Shown: piece after piece, positions 56,507 to 64,000 of the stretch
Numbering within the stretch: position 1 is the stretch's first letter
Layout: every line of letters starts with the position of its first letter
Assembly: GCA_900291925.1 (NCBI GenBank)
Contig: UWYS01000005.1
Location: 1 to 64,000 of the forward strand
Source: Thecaphora thlaspeos
Lineage: Eukaryota > Basidiomycota > Ustilaginomycetes > Urocystidales > Glomosporiaceae
Length of the DNA: 64,000 nt
Direction of reading: 5' to 3'
Position numbers and translations under genes: made by a program
Notes under the pieces: model-generated
What the model saw: only the letters and a program-made list of their open reading frames with translations
Told to the model about the DNA's origin: nothing
The model's database searches: none

Positions 56507-58492
56507 TCACACTTGAAGCAGATGCCGTAGAGTGTTCATCGCTCGCTCGCATCCTCTGACCATCTCGACCCATCTCGCTGTCCGCTGCACTCTCTCATTA
56601 TCCCTCACCTGCCACACCAAACACCTCTCCACCTCATCACTCGTCACTTTCCCCCTCGTAAACCCATCCAACAAGACCGCCAATCGATCATCTTTGTTGA
56701 TTTTCGATCTTCTTTCCTCCTTCCAACCCTTGGTCTCTAGGACGTCCGGAAAACGTCGTTGAAAGACTCGTGCATCCATCTCTTCTTGTCTCACCACTCT
56801 TTCGATAATGTCGAAAGAACAAGGATGGAGAGAGATAGAGAAAGAATGAAGCAGAAACGCACAAGATATGAATAATGAGTGAGAAGCTAGGACCGAGCCG
56901 GGACATTTACGTCGACCGAAACCGAAAGCGTGTGTTGAGGGTGTAAGGTCGAGAGAGGTGGTGCCTTCGTTTGCTTTGTCCGGGTCAAGATGACGGGTTG
57001 GGTCGAAGGTCCATAATGAGGTTGTTGTATCTCGAGGCAATGGGGTGCGATGTATCCCGTATATGTTGGGTAGAATCGTCACTCCTGCTGGGATAGTGAA
57101 GGGAAGTGTAGGACTAATGTCGTCTGCTTGGCGACGTGAGGAGGTGTGTGCAACGCCAGAACTTCCCGTTGGAGTGAATCGTAACGTCTCCTTGAGTACT
57201 GTCGTTAGGTACGGTGCACTTCGCAACGTGTCAAAGTCCGGTATCCCTCTCTCTGCTTCTTCAACAGAGGCAGGAGATAAAGGAGATGGGAAGAGCGAGT
57301 CGAGTTCTTCTTGAACCCTCGTTGCGACCGACGGGTGACAAGCCATGGCGAGTAGGAAGGTCTGTATGGTCATAGCCGTCGTCTCCGTTCCCGCCTCAAA
57401 AATCGTCGCTGCGATGTAGGCGATATCCTTCTTGTCGAGACCTAGTTTGACCTGGTCAGAGAGAAGCATAGCAGTGGCGCAATCAGAGACATCGAGGATG
57501 CTACCGCCAGCTAGGTTCATCTTGCCCTTCGCCTCTGCCGAGCCGAGGCCGCCGAGACGGTCCTGTACATCCTCGATCAGTCCTTCGTACACGCGGTGCT
57601 CAGCTTGGTGCCATGCAAGCAGCGTTCGTTTCCACGGAGCGAGAAGGGGTGGGAGGAGATCGAGCAGGGGGAAGCGGTCGACGAGGAAGCGACCTGGTTC
57701 GAATGCTTTTGCAATGCCCTGAGAGACACCGTCTAGGTCGGCGAGGATAGAGTCCTGTGGTGTAGCGGCTCGTCGGGCGTAGGCGATCTGGAGGACGGAA
57801 GAGGCGGTGAAGCGCGAGGGTTCCTTCAAGAGCGAGGACAACGATGATGACTGGTTATTGCACTCGTCGAGGAGGTGCATGATCCTGAGGACCATTTCGC
57901 CCGCCTCGTAGCGCATGACGGGATCCCACATCCGGTGCAGCTTGTCCCTCGACAGGACGGACATGAGGGCGCGGTGATGCGTCCTCCAGACGCCGCCATA
58001 CGGCTGGAGAACGAGCCTCTTGCCATCGCTCAGGTACTTTGCCGCTGCTATGGATGGAGCGCGGGAGGAGTAGTGTGCGCCGAGGCGGTCGAGGATGTGC
58101 TTAGCGTGCGGTTCGGAGTTGAGAAGGAGGGTGGTGTCGTGCTCTCGCCATGTCCGGCTTGTCACCGCTGAGGGCGTGAGTGGGACGAAGCGCAGGATGG
58201 ATAGGATGAATGAGAGAGGGTGTGAGAGGCCGTTCTGTAGGTGTATAGCGGGCCCATAGAGGTATGAGAGACGGAGGTTGAAGGCAGGATCGTAGGTCGG
58301 GTAGGTGTGGTGGCCGAAGAGAGGATGGAAGAGAGGCAGTGAGGGCGCGATAGGAGAGGCCGAGGGTTGGTGCGTAGTGGCATTGAAGCGAGTGAGCGCG
58401 GCCAGAAGGGCCACGATGGCGATACAAAGCGAGATCAGGGCGATGCAGAAGAGTTGTAAGGCCTTGCAACTGGCGAGGGCGTCGAGGAGCAT
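56507..58492 (-). CDS. Cytochrome P450 monooxygenase, membrane-anchored
   Basis: Single exon, 661 aa from the ATG at 58492; the frame extends further upstream but only into promoter-like sequence. N-terminal membrane anchor about 13-34 (LFCIALISLCIAIVALLAAL) followed by a Pro-rich hinge. Diagnostic motifs: I-helix AGTETT starting near residue 365 (oxygen activation), K-helix ETLR starting near 435 (E-x-x-R), and heme-binding FGFGRRKCPG with the thiolate Cys near 530. The tail after the heme Cys is about 130 residues, roughly twice the usual length, and includes a Lys/Glu-rich stretch. ER location with a separate P450 reductase is expected. Neighbours give no clue to substrate, as no biosynthetic cluster is visible. 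Confidence 0.92.
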   Translation of the reverse strand: MLLDALASCKALQLFCIALISLCIAIVALLAALTRFNATTHQPSASPIAPSLPLFHPLFGHHTYPTYDPAFNLRLSYLYGPAIHLQNGLSHPLSFILSILRFVPLTPSAVTSRTWREHDTTLLLNSEPHAKHILDRLGAHYSSRAPSIAAAKYLSDGKRLVLQPYGGVWRTHHRALMSVLSRDKLHRMWDPVMRYEAGEMVLRIMHLLDECNNQSSSLSSLLKEPSRFTASSVLQIAYARRAATPQDSILADLDGVSQGIAKAFEPGRFLVDRFPLLDLLPPLLAPWKRTLLAWHQAEHRVYEGLIEDVQDRLGGLGSAEAKGKMNLAGGSILDVSDCATAMLLSDQVKLGLDKKDIAYIAATIFEAGTETTAMTIQTFLLAMACHPSVATRVQEELDSLFPSPLSPASVEEAERGIPDFDTLRSAPYLTTVLKETLRFTPTGSSGVAHTSSRRQADDISPTLPFTIPAGVTILPNIYGIHRTPLPRDTTTSLWTFDPTRHLDPDKANEGTTSLDLTPSTHAFGFGRRKCPGSVLASHSLFISCAFLLHSFSISLHPCSFDIIERVVRQEEMDARVFQRRFPDVLETKGWKEERRSKINKDDRLAVLLDGFTRGKVTSDEVERCLVWQVRDNERVQRTARWVEMVRGCERAMNTLRHLLQV

Positions 58493-59005
58493 CACGGGTC
58501 GTCTATGTCGTGGAGAGGAGGGAGAGACATGTGTGAGAGTTGTGAGTGGAAGAAGGGAAGGAGAGAAGGGGGGGAGGAGGAAGGGCGAGAGGCCAGCTGT
58601 CAGAGGGTGTGGCTGGCCGGTCGCCGGTCGGAAAATAGACGTTGCAGGGCGGTGGTAGGTGGCGGGTGGTGGTGGTGGTGGTGCGGAAGAGGCGTGAGGC
58701 GAGGCGTACGCACGGTGACGCTGTGGCGAGCATAGGAAGCAGAAGCTCGTGGCTGCACCTTCCACCTCCACCTCCGGCTTCCGAGGCAACGCTCGAGCCA
58801 CACACGCCGCCGTCGTCGCCTCGTTCGTCCCTCGTTCGTCGTTCCTTCTTCACCTTCTCTTTCTCCACCTCCTACCACCCAACCCTGCCGATAAACCCTG
58901 CAAACCATGCCCCGCCTTGTCTCTGCGACCCGGTGACTCGCCGCTGCTGCCTACCATCTTCCCCATCGGCTGTACACACCCTCCTGCCGCACAAGCTTGA
59001 GCACC
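58493..59005. promoter_or_regulatory. Divergent promoter between P450 and RAI1
   Basis: 513 bp separating two divergent ATGs, with G/T-rich repeats near 58660-58685 (ggtggtggtggtggtg) and CT-rich sequence before 59006. Confidence 0.5.
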
Positions 59006-60604
59006 ATGCCATCCGCCGCCCCAACTCCCGCTGCTCCAACAGCAGCTTCATCTTCGGTCACACCAGCAGCAGCTACCCTCAGCCACGCCGCTCCAACTGA
59101 AAGCAGTGCTACGCGCAAACGATCTGCCTCGCCTTCGACATTCGATCACCCTCCAGCTCACAAGTTCCAACGTCAAGACCCTCCCTCACCCTCGCCGTCT
59201 CCTTCTCCCATCCTCTCCCGCCTCGCCCACCCGCTCGCCTCTTTCTTTTCCTCGCCATACACCTCCTTTCCCGTTTTCCAACAGCCTCAGCGTCTGTCCA
59301 CTTTTTCCTTCGACCACGACCGGACGATACACCACGACGACCGCTGCAAACGCTTTTACCGCGGTCCGCCCTTACCTCCTCCCCCTTCATACTCTGCCAG
59401 TCGCAACGACCGTCCGCCTCCCCGCGGCGCCGACCTGAACTATGGCTTCTCCCGCTTTACTCAACGTGACGAGAGCTGCAACGAACATCTTGACGCCCTC
59501 CTCTCCTCGCTAAGACATCGTACCCTCTCCATCCCACCGGGCCCAGCGCGACTCGAGGTCGACTCCGCGCGCCACAGAGCGGATGTGGTGACCTGGCGCG
59601 GCATTGCCACCAAACTCTGTACCGCATGGGACCAATTCGCGCCTTGCCCCGGTGCGCGGACGGAAGGTTTCGAGCTGAACGCCATGTTGCTGGACGAGAC
59701 GCTGTATCTCGAGGAACACGTGTCTCCTTCCAAGCGGGCGCTAAAGGCGGCAAAGGAGGGTGACGAGAGATTGAAGCGATTCGGATACTATGGATATGCC
59801 TTCGAGAGTTGGTGTACCGTCGAGAAGGAAGAAGACTGCGCCAAGAACGCGTGGGTGGAAGAAACTCCTAGGCAGATGGCCAATGCTCACGACGGTTGTG
59901 CCTCTTTGTCCCATCCGCCAGGATGGGGTGGCGACGTCAATACGAATCAACAATGGTGCTACATCATCAAGACGCGCCTTGGCCGGAACCGACTCATCCT
60001 TGCTGGCGAAGTGGACTGCGTGCTTCCCTCTCCTTCACCTTCAGATTCGTTGGTAGAACTCAAGACATCGATGCAAATTCGACCCAACAACACGCGAGAC
60101 GTCGACCTATTCGAGGCTAAACTACTCAAGTTCTACATGCAATCGTTCCTACTAGGCGTACGAACTCTCGTAGTCGGCTTCCGGGACGCAAGAGGTCATC
60201 TCGTTACAACGCAGCAATTCGATACGCTCACCCTGCCAAAGATGGTCAGAGCCGGGACGCCAATGGATGGAAGGGGTGGATCGGGGAGAGAGACAGTGTT
60301 GAGGCAGAAGAGCGTATGGGATCCAAAGGATTCCGTTTCGTTCGGTGATGGAATCGTACAGTGGTTGAAGGAGATCGTGCGCGAAGAGATGAAAGCGTGG
60401 AAAGGCGAGACGGCAGACTATCCGGTCTTCAGCGTCAGCTTTCAAGCACCGTACGAGGAAGTGACGTTGCGGAGGTTGGTGAGGACGGAGGTTGAGAGCG
60501 AGGTCAAAGAACAGGGTCGAGAGGAAAGGGTCGGCTTCCTGACGAGAGAGTACTACGACTTTGTCCGTGAGATGGAAAGCGAGCGACACGTCAGGACTGC
60601 TTAG
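59006..60604 (+). CDS. RAI1: RAI1/DXO-family mRNA decapping nuclease
   Basis: Single exon, 532 aa from the ATG at 59006. About 110 disordered residues precede the catalytic domain. Visible blocks: ADVVTWRGIATKLCTA, FELNAMLLDETLYLEEH, FGYYGYAFESWCT (G-phi-x-x-x-E motif, Glu267), QQWCYIIKTRLGRNRLILAG then EVD (333-337, metal-binding Glu/Asp), LVELKTS (Glu351 and Lys353), and KLLKFYMQSFLLGVRTLVVG with the conserved Lys/Gln. These are the active-site motifs of Rai1/DXO enzymes, which remove incomplete or non-canonical 5' caps (including pyrophosphate and NAD caps) and, in yeast, stimulate the nuclear exonuclease Rat1. Nuclear location is expected. Confidence 0.93.
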   Translation: MPSAAPTPAAPTAASSSVTPAAATLSHAAPTESSATRKRSASPSTFDHPPAHKFQRQDPPSPSPSPSPILSRLAHPLASFFSSPYTSFPVFQQPQRLSTFSFDHDRTIHHDDRCKRFYRGPPLPPPPSYSASRNDRPPPRGADLNYGFSRFTQRDESCNEHLDALLSSLRHRTLSIPPGPARLEVDSARHRADVVTWRGIATKLCTAWDQFAPCPGARTEGFELNAMLLDETLYLEEHVSPSKRALKAAKEGDERLKRFGYYGYAFESWCTVEKEEDCAKNAWVEETPRQMANAHDGCASLSHPPGWGGDVNTNQQWCYIIKTRLGRNRLILAGEVDCVLPSPSPSDSLVELKTSMQIRPNNTRDVDLFEAKLLKFYMQSFLLGVRTLVVGFRDARGHLVTTQQFDTLTLPKMVRAGTPMDGRGGSGRETVLRQKSVWDPKDSVSFGDGIVQWLKEIVREEMKAWKGETADYPVFSVSFQAPYEEVTLRRLVRTEVESEVKEQGREERVGFLTREYYDFVREMESERHVRTA

Positions 60605-60724
60605 CTAGGCGCAATGATACATTGTCATCGTCATCGACCGACCGTCTCACACACGACAGGAGATGCAGCGGCGTAATGGTATCAAGGATTGCAGCTCCTT
60701 CCTCTTTCGTCAACCCTTCTGCGG

Positions 60725-61522
60725 TCAACTCTCGGCGAAGATCTCGTACCTCAGCCTCTTCATCTCGTCCAAGTCCAAGTCCTTGAAGAGCATTCCGTTT
60801 GCCTCTTCTACCCCTCCTCCGCTGCCGTTATAGCCATTTTGTTTCTGTAGGGCAGACGACGAGTCAGCACCGCCTAGTCCGACGCTGGGGTTAGGGAAAC
60901 CGCTACCGCCCGACTGGTCGTACAGGCTCGAGGGCGAGGTGGAGAGTGCGACGGATTGAAGGGCTAGCTTGTTGAACAGTGTGCGATGGTCGCGGTACAT
61001 TCTGTCGGGCGGGCGGATCAGGAAGGGCGAGAAAGTGTCAGCGAGTCGGATTGGGACAAGGCGAGACGGGGCTGGACACGGTGCAGCTATGACTCACCTG
61101 AAGACCTCGAGGTTCGCCACCATCCCCTCCCTGAGCCCCTCGAGCGTCTCATCAGTGAATGCCTCCTCGACGAAATACAGGAGATCAGTCACGAAATCCG
61201 ACCTCGGTCTCCAGGTCGGGAACCTCGTCGTCAGACTCATCCGTCCGCTATTTGGCTCGACCAAAGGGTGCAGCAGCGTGGGCGGGAAGAAGACCTGTGG
61301 TGTCGAGAGAGGGTAGGTGGGGGGGAAAACGATGTCGAAGCGGAATATGCCGCCGTGAAACGGCCCGGAGTGAAGGAAGACGACGGCGTGCCAGAGGTGG
61401 GTGTCGTCATCGTCTAGCTGGACGTAGATCCCCCTTGGACAATTGGAAGAGTAGGCTAGTTGTGCATATTGTAGAGAGATGTCGCGTTGGCCGTATTCGT
61501 AGCGCAGTTGGGAGCTCGACAT
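60725..61522 (-). CDS. fts1: FTS/AKTIP-type ubiquitin E2 variant (Hook-complex subunit)
   Basis: Two exons, 61522-61098 and 61001-60725 (intron GTGAGT...GACAG, 96 nt, phase 2), 233 aa. The E2-like core reads LQYAQLAYSSNCPRGIYVQL, LWHAVVFLHSGPFHGGIFRF, DIVFPPTYPLSTPQVFFPPT, LHPLVEPNSGRMSLTTRFPT, WRPRSDFVTDLLYFVEEAFT, closely matching the AKTIP/FTS pattern (GVYV, W.GVIF...G.Y..G.F.F...P..YP, HPLV.P.SG.L). There is no Cys where active E2s have one, so it is a catalytically dead variant. In Ustilago maydis and Aspergillus this protein works with Hook (Hok1) and FHIP to link early endosomes to dynein and kinesin-3. The C-terminal exon is Gly/Ser/Asn-rich. Confidence 0.85.
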
Positions 61523-61743
61523 GTTGTGTACGTGGTGAGATGACGGGAGGGCTGGCAAGAGATGGGCTACGTAGACATGTTGTTTAGGAGCTATGCGTCC
61601 GATGCTTGCTGGTCGAGGAGGAGTGGGGCTGACACCTGGCTGTAGGAGCTCCTGTTTGTTCCCTGATGGATGTTGCGGGAGACTGTGCAGCGTAGCAGTA
61701 TGGTGATGTTCTTGTAAAAAGTCGAGGTGGTGGTTGGGCCCGG

Positions 61744-61823
61744 AGGGAAAGAGGGAAGAGGGGGAGAGGGGGAGAGGGGGAGAGGGGAGAGGGGGAGAGG
61801 GGAGAGGGGAGAGGGGGAGAAGG
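61744..61823 (+). repeat. GGGGGAGA tandem repeat, G-quadruplex-prone
   Basis: About ten units of GGGG(G)AGA in 80 bp, giving many runs of four or five G spaced by AGA, compatible with G-quadruplex formation on the plus strand. Confidence 0.9.
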
Positions 61824-61901
61824 GCTTGCGTGTAATGCTCTCAGGGTCAGGGTGGCTCGAGAGAGGGCCGGCCGGCGCCTTTCTGCCAGCGCGCTCCACG
61901 C

Positions 61902-61902
<1 letters not shown>

Positions 61903-61933
<31 letters not shown>
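61903..61933 (+). repeat. Poly(A) tract, 31 nt
   Basis: An uninterrupted run of A about 20 bp before the in-frame ATG at 61955. Probably a nucleosome-excluding poly(dA:dT) promoter element. Confidence 0.95.
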
Positions 61934-61934
<1 letters not shown>

Positions 61935-62158
61935 CAGAGGAAATTGATGGGGAAATGGCGGCCCGCGTTCCGGCGTCTCGGTCTCTCCAGCCCACGGAGA
62001 AGGCTTCTCGCAGTGTTTCGTCTTTGACTCCTCTAGCCCCTACCTTCAACCTACACCCTACATCACCCGCTATCCTCTCCTCTCCTCCCGCTTCACAGCC
62101 GCGCCGACCTCCTCTTCGGCACGGACCGACTCCGCCCGCACGCCAGACAGCGGCCACT

Positions 62159-64000
62159 ATGTCTTCGCCCAAGCGGAGGCGGATCGCACCCGCCACGGCA
62201 GCCTCGGCATCAGCCGACGACGACCAGCAGCGTCAGCATGTGCAAGAGGCAAAGCACCTCCTCTCTGCGGCCGCCTCACATGACACCGCTCTGGCCCGCT
62301 CAAAGCGTCTCATCGACTTGGCCCAAGGGAGAGCAGAGAGTCACCAGCTCGCATGGTCATGCCACAACCTCATCGCATACGCATCGTCGTTGTCGGCCAG
62401 CCTCCCGACTGCTCGACCTCACGTCGTGCTGAGGAGCCTAGCGCAGACATCGTCGTCGGACGCCGCCACCGCATCAGGACTAAGGCCGTGCCGGCTCTAC
62501 CCACCTGCCGACCCCGATGTGCAGCAGCAACAACGCCTCTTTGCCAGCGTCAGAGCGGATCCCACCACCTCGATGCCCTACGCTTCGCCGACCGCATACG
62601 CCGATCCGGAGTGTATCACGTTCAGCCCCTGTGGCTTCTACATCACCGCCTACTTTCCCTTGGCAGATACGCAGCCAGCGGGAGGGACTCTCGGAGGCGA
62701 TGCGGTCTATCTGCTCAACCAGCAGGAGCAAGCTCTGCAGCAGATCGAGCAGGCCTCAGGCGGAATGGCAGCAGCACCTCCCAGCATTCCTTCGCTCTCG
62801 CGCAATCCCACCGGCGGCATCGGCGGCGGCGATCCGATGGGCATGGCCTCGACCCTCGGCGTTGGTCTGCTGCCCTCTGCCCCGCTGTTGTCAGCACTGC
62901 CCCCGACCCGGACGGGTGGTCTCGCTGGCAAGCTTTGCATCTGGTCCAGGGCAGAGACGGGCGCGCTCAACGATTGGAGACCCATTCAGATGCTCGACGT
63001 CGTCGAGGGAGACGATACCCCCAAGCACGCCACAGAACCGAAAGCCGACGATGCAGGCCAGCCTCAGCTTGACGCGGACGCCAGCGGGCTGGCCGATCGT
63101 GCTCGCTCTGCTCCTGCGGGCGCGCAGCTTGAAAACGGCGTCAAGCGTATCGTCTGGCTAGGCGGCAAGCGCAAGTGGGTCGTAGACGGCAGCAGCGGCT
63201 CTGGCTCCGATTCCTCGGCCAAAGGGCCGACCTACCGACGCGAAGCGAGCCGAGGGCCGAGCTTTCTCAACGCCGAGGAGACCGCAGGGCCGCAGCCGGA
63301 CCTCGCCCTCGTCGTCTTCGGCAAGCGCGGACAAGTGACGCTGCTCTACCGCCGCGAGGTCGACAGGCAGGCCCGAGCCAGGGCAAGCCAGACGCGGATG
63401 CACATGCACCCACAGCAGCCGCCTTTCGAGGTCGTCCAGTCCTCGCTCTTCACGCCGGCACTCCATCCTGCGCCACCGACCATCTCGAGCAATGTCACTG
63501 GCTTTCCAACACCCCAATCCGAACAGGCGGGCACAGACGGTGTGACATCGCACGTCCCCTCCGGGCTCCACATGCGACCCCCTCTGCTATCCCACTTGGC
63601 CGTCGGGCTCCTTGCCGATGAACCGATCCTCGTCGTTGCTTGCAAGCAGGCCGGTTGGAAAGAATCGAGCATCCAGCTGTGCGAAGTTACCATCGACCTC
63701 AAGGCAGACAGCGTCTCGATGGTCACTAGGCCGCTCAGTAGGCTGCCCCTCATCTCCACTTGGACGTCAAATGAGGGCACCGTCGATCCCACCGAGGCTG
63801 GTCTGGGCGGCGAGGCGGTTCTGACCTCGCTCAGCTGGGTCGAAGTGGAACGCAAGGCGGCGACCGGCGGGACAACGAGTCCAAGCGCTTCGTCGCTCCG
63901 ACTGGCGGCCACCTTTGACGCAAGGTCGGCGGCGACGTCAGCGGACGCGGCCACCGTCGTCAAGGTCTGGGACCTGCTTCAGGATGACGACGAGCTCAGC
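62159..64000 (+). CDS. Partial large protein, WD40/beta-propeller-like, possibly Mediator Med16
   Basis: An open frame of 614 codons running off the window with no stop and no intron. From the ATG at 62159 it starts MSSPKRRRIAP, an NLS-like beginning, then helical sequence (LIDLAQGRAESHQLAWSCHN). Propeller-like strands follow: ECITFSPCGFYITAYFPLAD, KLCIWSRAETGALNDWRPIQ, VKRIVWLGGKRKWV, PDLALVVFGKRGQVTLLYRR, LLSHLAVGLLADEPILVVAC, LTSLSWVEVE and TVVKVWDLLQ, with Gly/Ser-rich inserts. The nuclear start and the pattern 'sequence/logic strand then W.L' recall the N-terminal propeller of Mediator tail subunit Med16, but this is a weak resemblance. An in-frame ATG at 61955 would add 68 Pro/Ser-rich residues; 62159 is preferred because 61955 sits just beyond the A31 tract. 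Confidence 0.6.
   Translation, partial: MSSPKRRRIAPATAASASADDDQQRQHVQEAKHLLSAAASHDTALARSKRLIDLAQGRAESHQLAWSCHNLIAYASSLSASLPTARPHVVLRSLAQTSSSDAATASGLRPCRLYPPADPDVQQQQRLFASVRADPTTSMPYASPTAYADPECITFSPCGFYITAYFPLADTQPAGGTLGGDAVYLLNQQEQALQQIEQASGGMAAAPPSIPSLSRNPTGGIGGGDPMGMASTLGVGLLPSAPLLSALPPTRTGGLAGKLCIWSRAETGALNDWRPIQMLDVVEGDDTPKHATEPKADDAGQPQLDADASGLADRARSAPAGAQLENGVKRIVWLGGKRKWVVDGSSGSGSDSSAKGPTYRREASRGPSFLNAEETAGPQPDLALVVFGKRGQVTLLYRREVDRQARARASQTRMHMHPQQPPFEVVQSSLFTPALHPAPPTISSNVTGFPTPQSEQAGTDGVTSHVPSGLHMRPPLLSHLAVGLLADEPILVVACKQAGWKESSIQLCEVTIDLKADSVSMVTRPLSRLPLISTWTSNEGTVDPTEAGLGGEAVLTSLSWVEVERKAATGGTTSPSASSLRLAATFDARSAATSADAATVVKVWDLLQDDDELS

Larger units (their letters stand above)
61523..62158. 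promoter_or_regulatory. Divergent promoter with G-rich tract and A31 tract
   Basis: Between the FTS gene and the gene at 62159. It contains a G-rich repeat at 61744-61823 and 31 consecutive A at 61903-61933. A second in-frame ATG for the downstream gene lies at 61955. Confidence 0.6.

Noticed and set aside
1..64000. CRISPR array, tRNA and rRNA genes
   Set aside because: No spaced direct repeats; no tRNA-like A/B box pair or conserved rRNA stretch was noticed on reading, although a covariance-model scan could not be run.

Overview
The window is eukaryotic nuclear DNA from a fungus, most probably a basidiomycete close to the smuts (Ustilaginomycotina); the lineage is an inference. Reasons: GC-rich sequence, genes split by few short introns (mostly 80-150 nt, GTRNGT donors, often a CTGAC/CTNAY element before the AG), many proteins padded with Ser/Ala/Pro/Gln low complexity, and protein families typical of filamentous basidiomycetes (a Hook-complex FTS homologue, a Pex23/24-type peroxin with a DysF motif, a DENND6-type DENN protein, etherase-like GST). 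There are no operons, no CRISPR array, and I found no rRNA or tRNA gene.

Layout. 0-5.6 kb: a three-exon minus-strand gene for a very disordered nuclear-type protein with a PCNA-binding motif, SUMO-interaction-like motifs and a novel repeated GxSQWY motif. 7-10.5 kb: mitochondrial ribosomal protein bL35m, an HCNGP/SAP30BP protein and peroxin PEX11. 10.5-15.3 kb: gene-poor DNA holding a dead, internally deleted pogo/Fot1-type transposon with 104-bp inverted repeats. 15.3-20.6 kb: one uninterrupted ORF for a 1755-aa disordered protein. 20.7-26 kb: COMPASS subunit Spp1, an STK16/Env7-type kinase, and an unrecognised three-exon gene. 27-30 kb: a GH16 beta-glucanase and a small secreted-protein pseudogene with three in-frame stops. 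30.4-34.3 kb: a DENND6-like Rab regulator. 35.8-36.8 kb: a GFA/CENP-V-fold zinc protein with two micro-exons. 37.8-41.7 kb: Pol III subunit RPC37 and a Pex23/24 peroxin. 42.3-44.0 kb: an ACS-family MFS transporter. 44.0-48.0 kb: a gene-free 4-kb stretch with a striking cluster of TACTGTA/TACAGTA motifs. 48.0-50.9 kb: an etherase-like GST and splicing factor CWC2. 52.1-56.4 kb: a PPP1R37-like leucine-rich-repeat protein carrying two PP1-docking motifs. 56.5-61.5 kb: a P450, RAI1/DXO and an FTS/AKTIP E2-variant. 62.2 kb to the end: an open reading frame that runs off the window.

The genes are mostly housekeeping and unrelated in pathway, arranged as divergent or convergent pairs. Weak themes are peroxisome/endosome biology (PEX11, Pex23/24, FTS, DENND6, Env7) and nuclear RNA/chromatin work (Spp1, CWC2, RPC37, RAI1, HCNGP). 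Exon joins given below were worked out by hand from splice signals, reading phase and family knowledge; coordinates of multi-exon genes span first to last coding base and exon lists are in the evidence.
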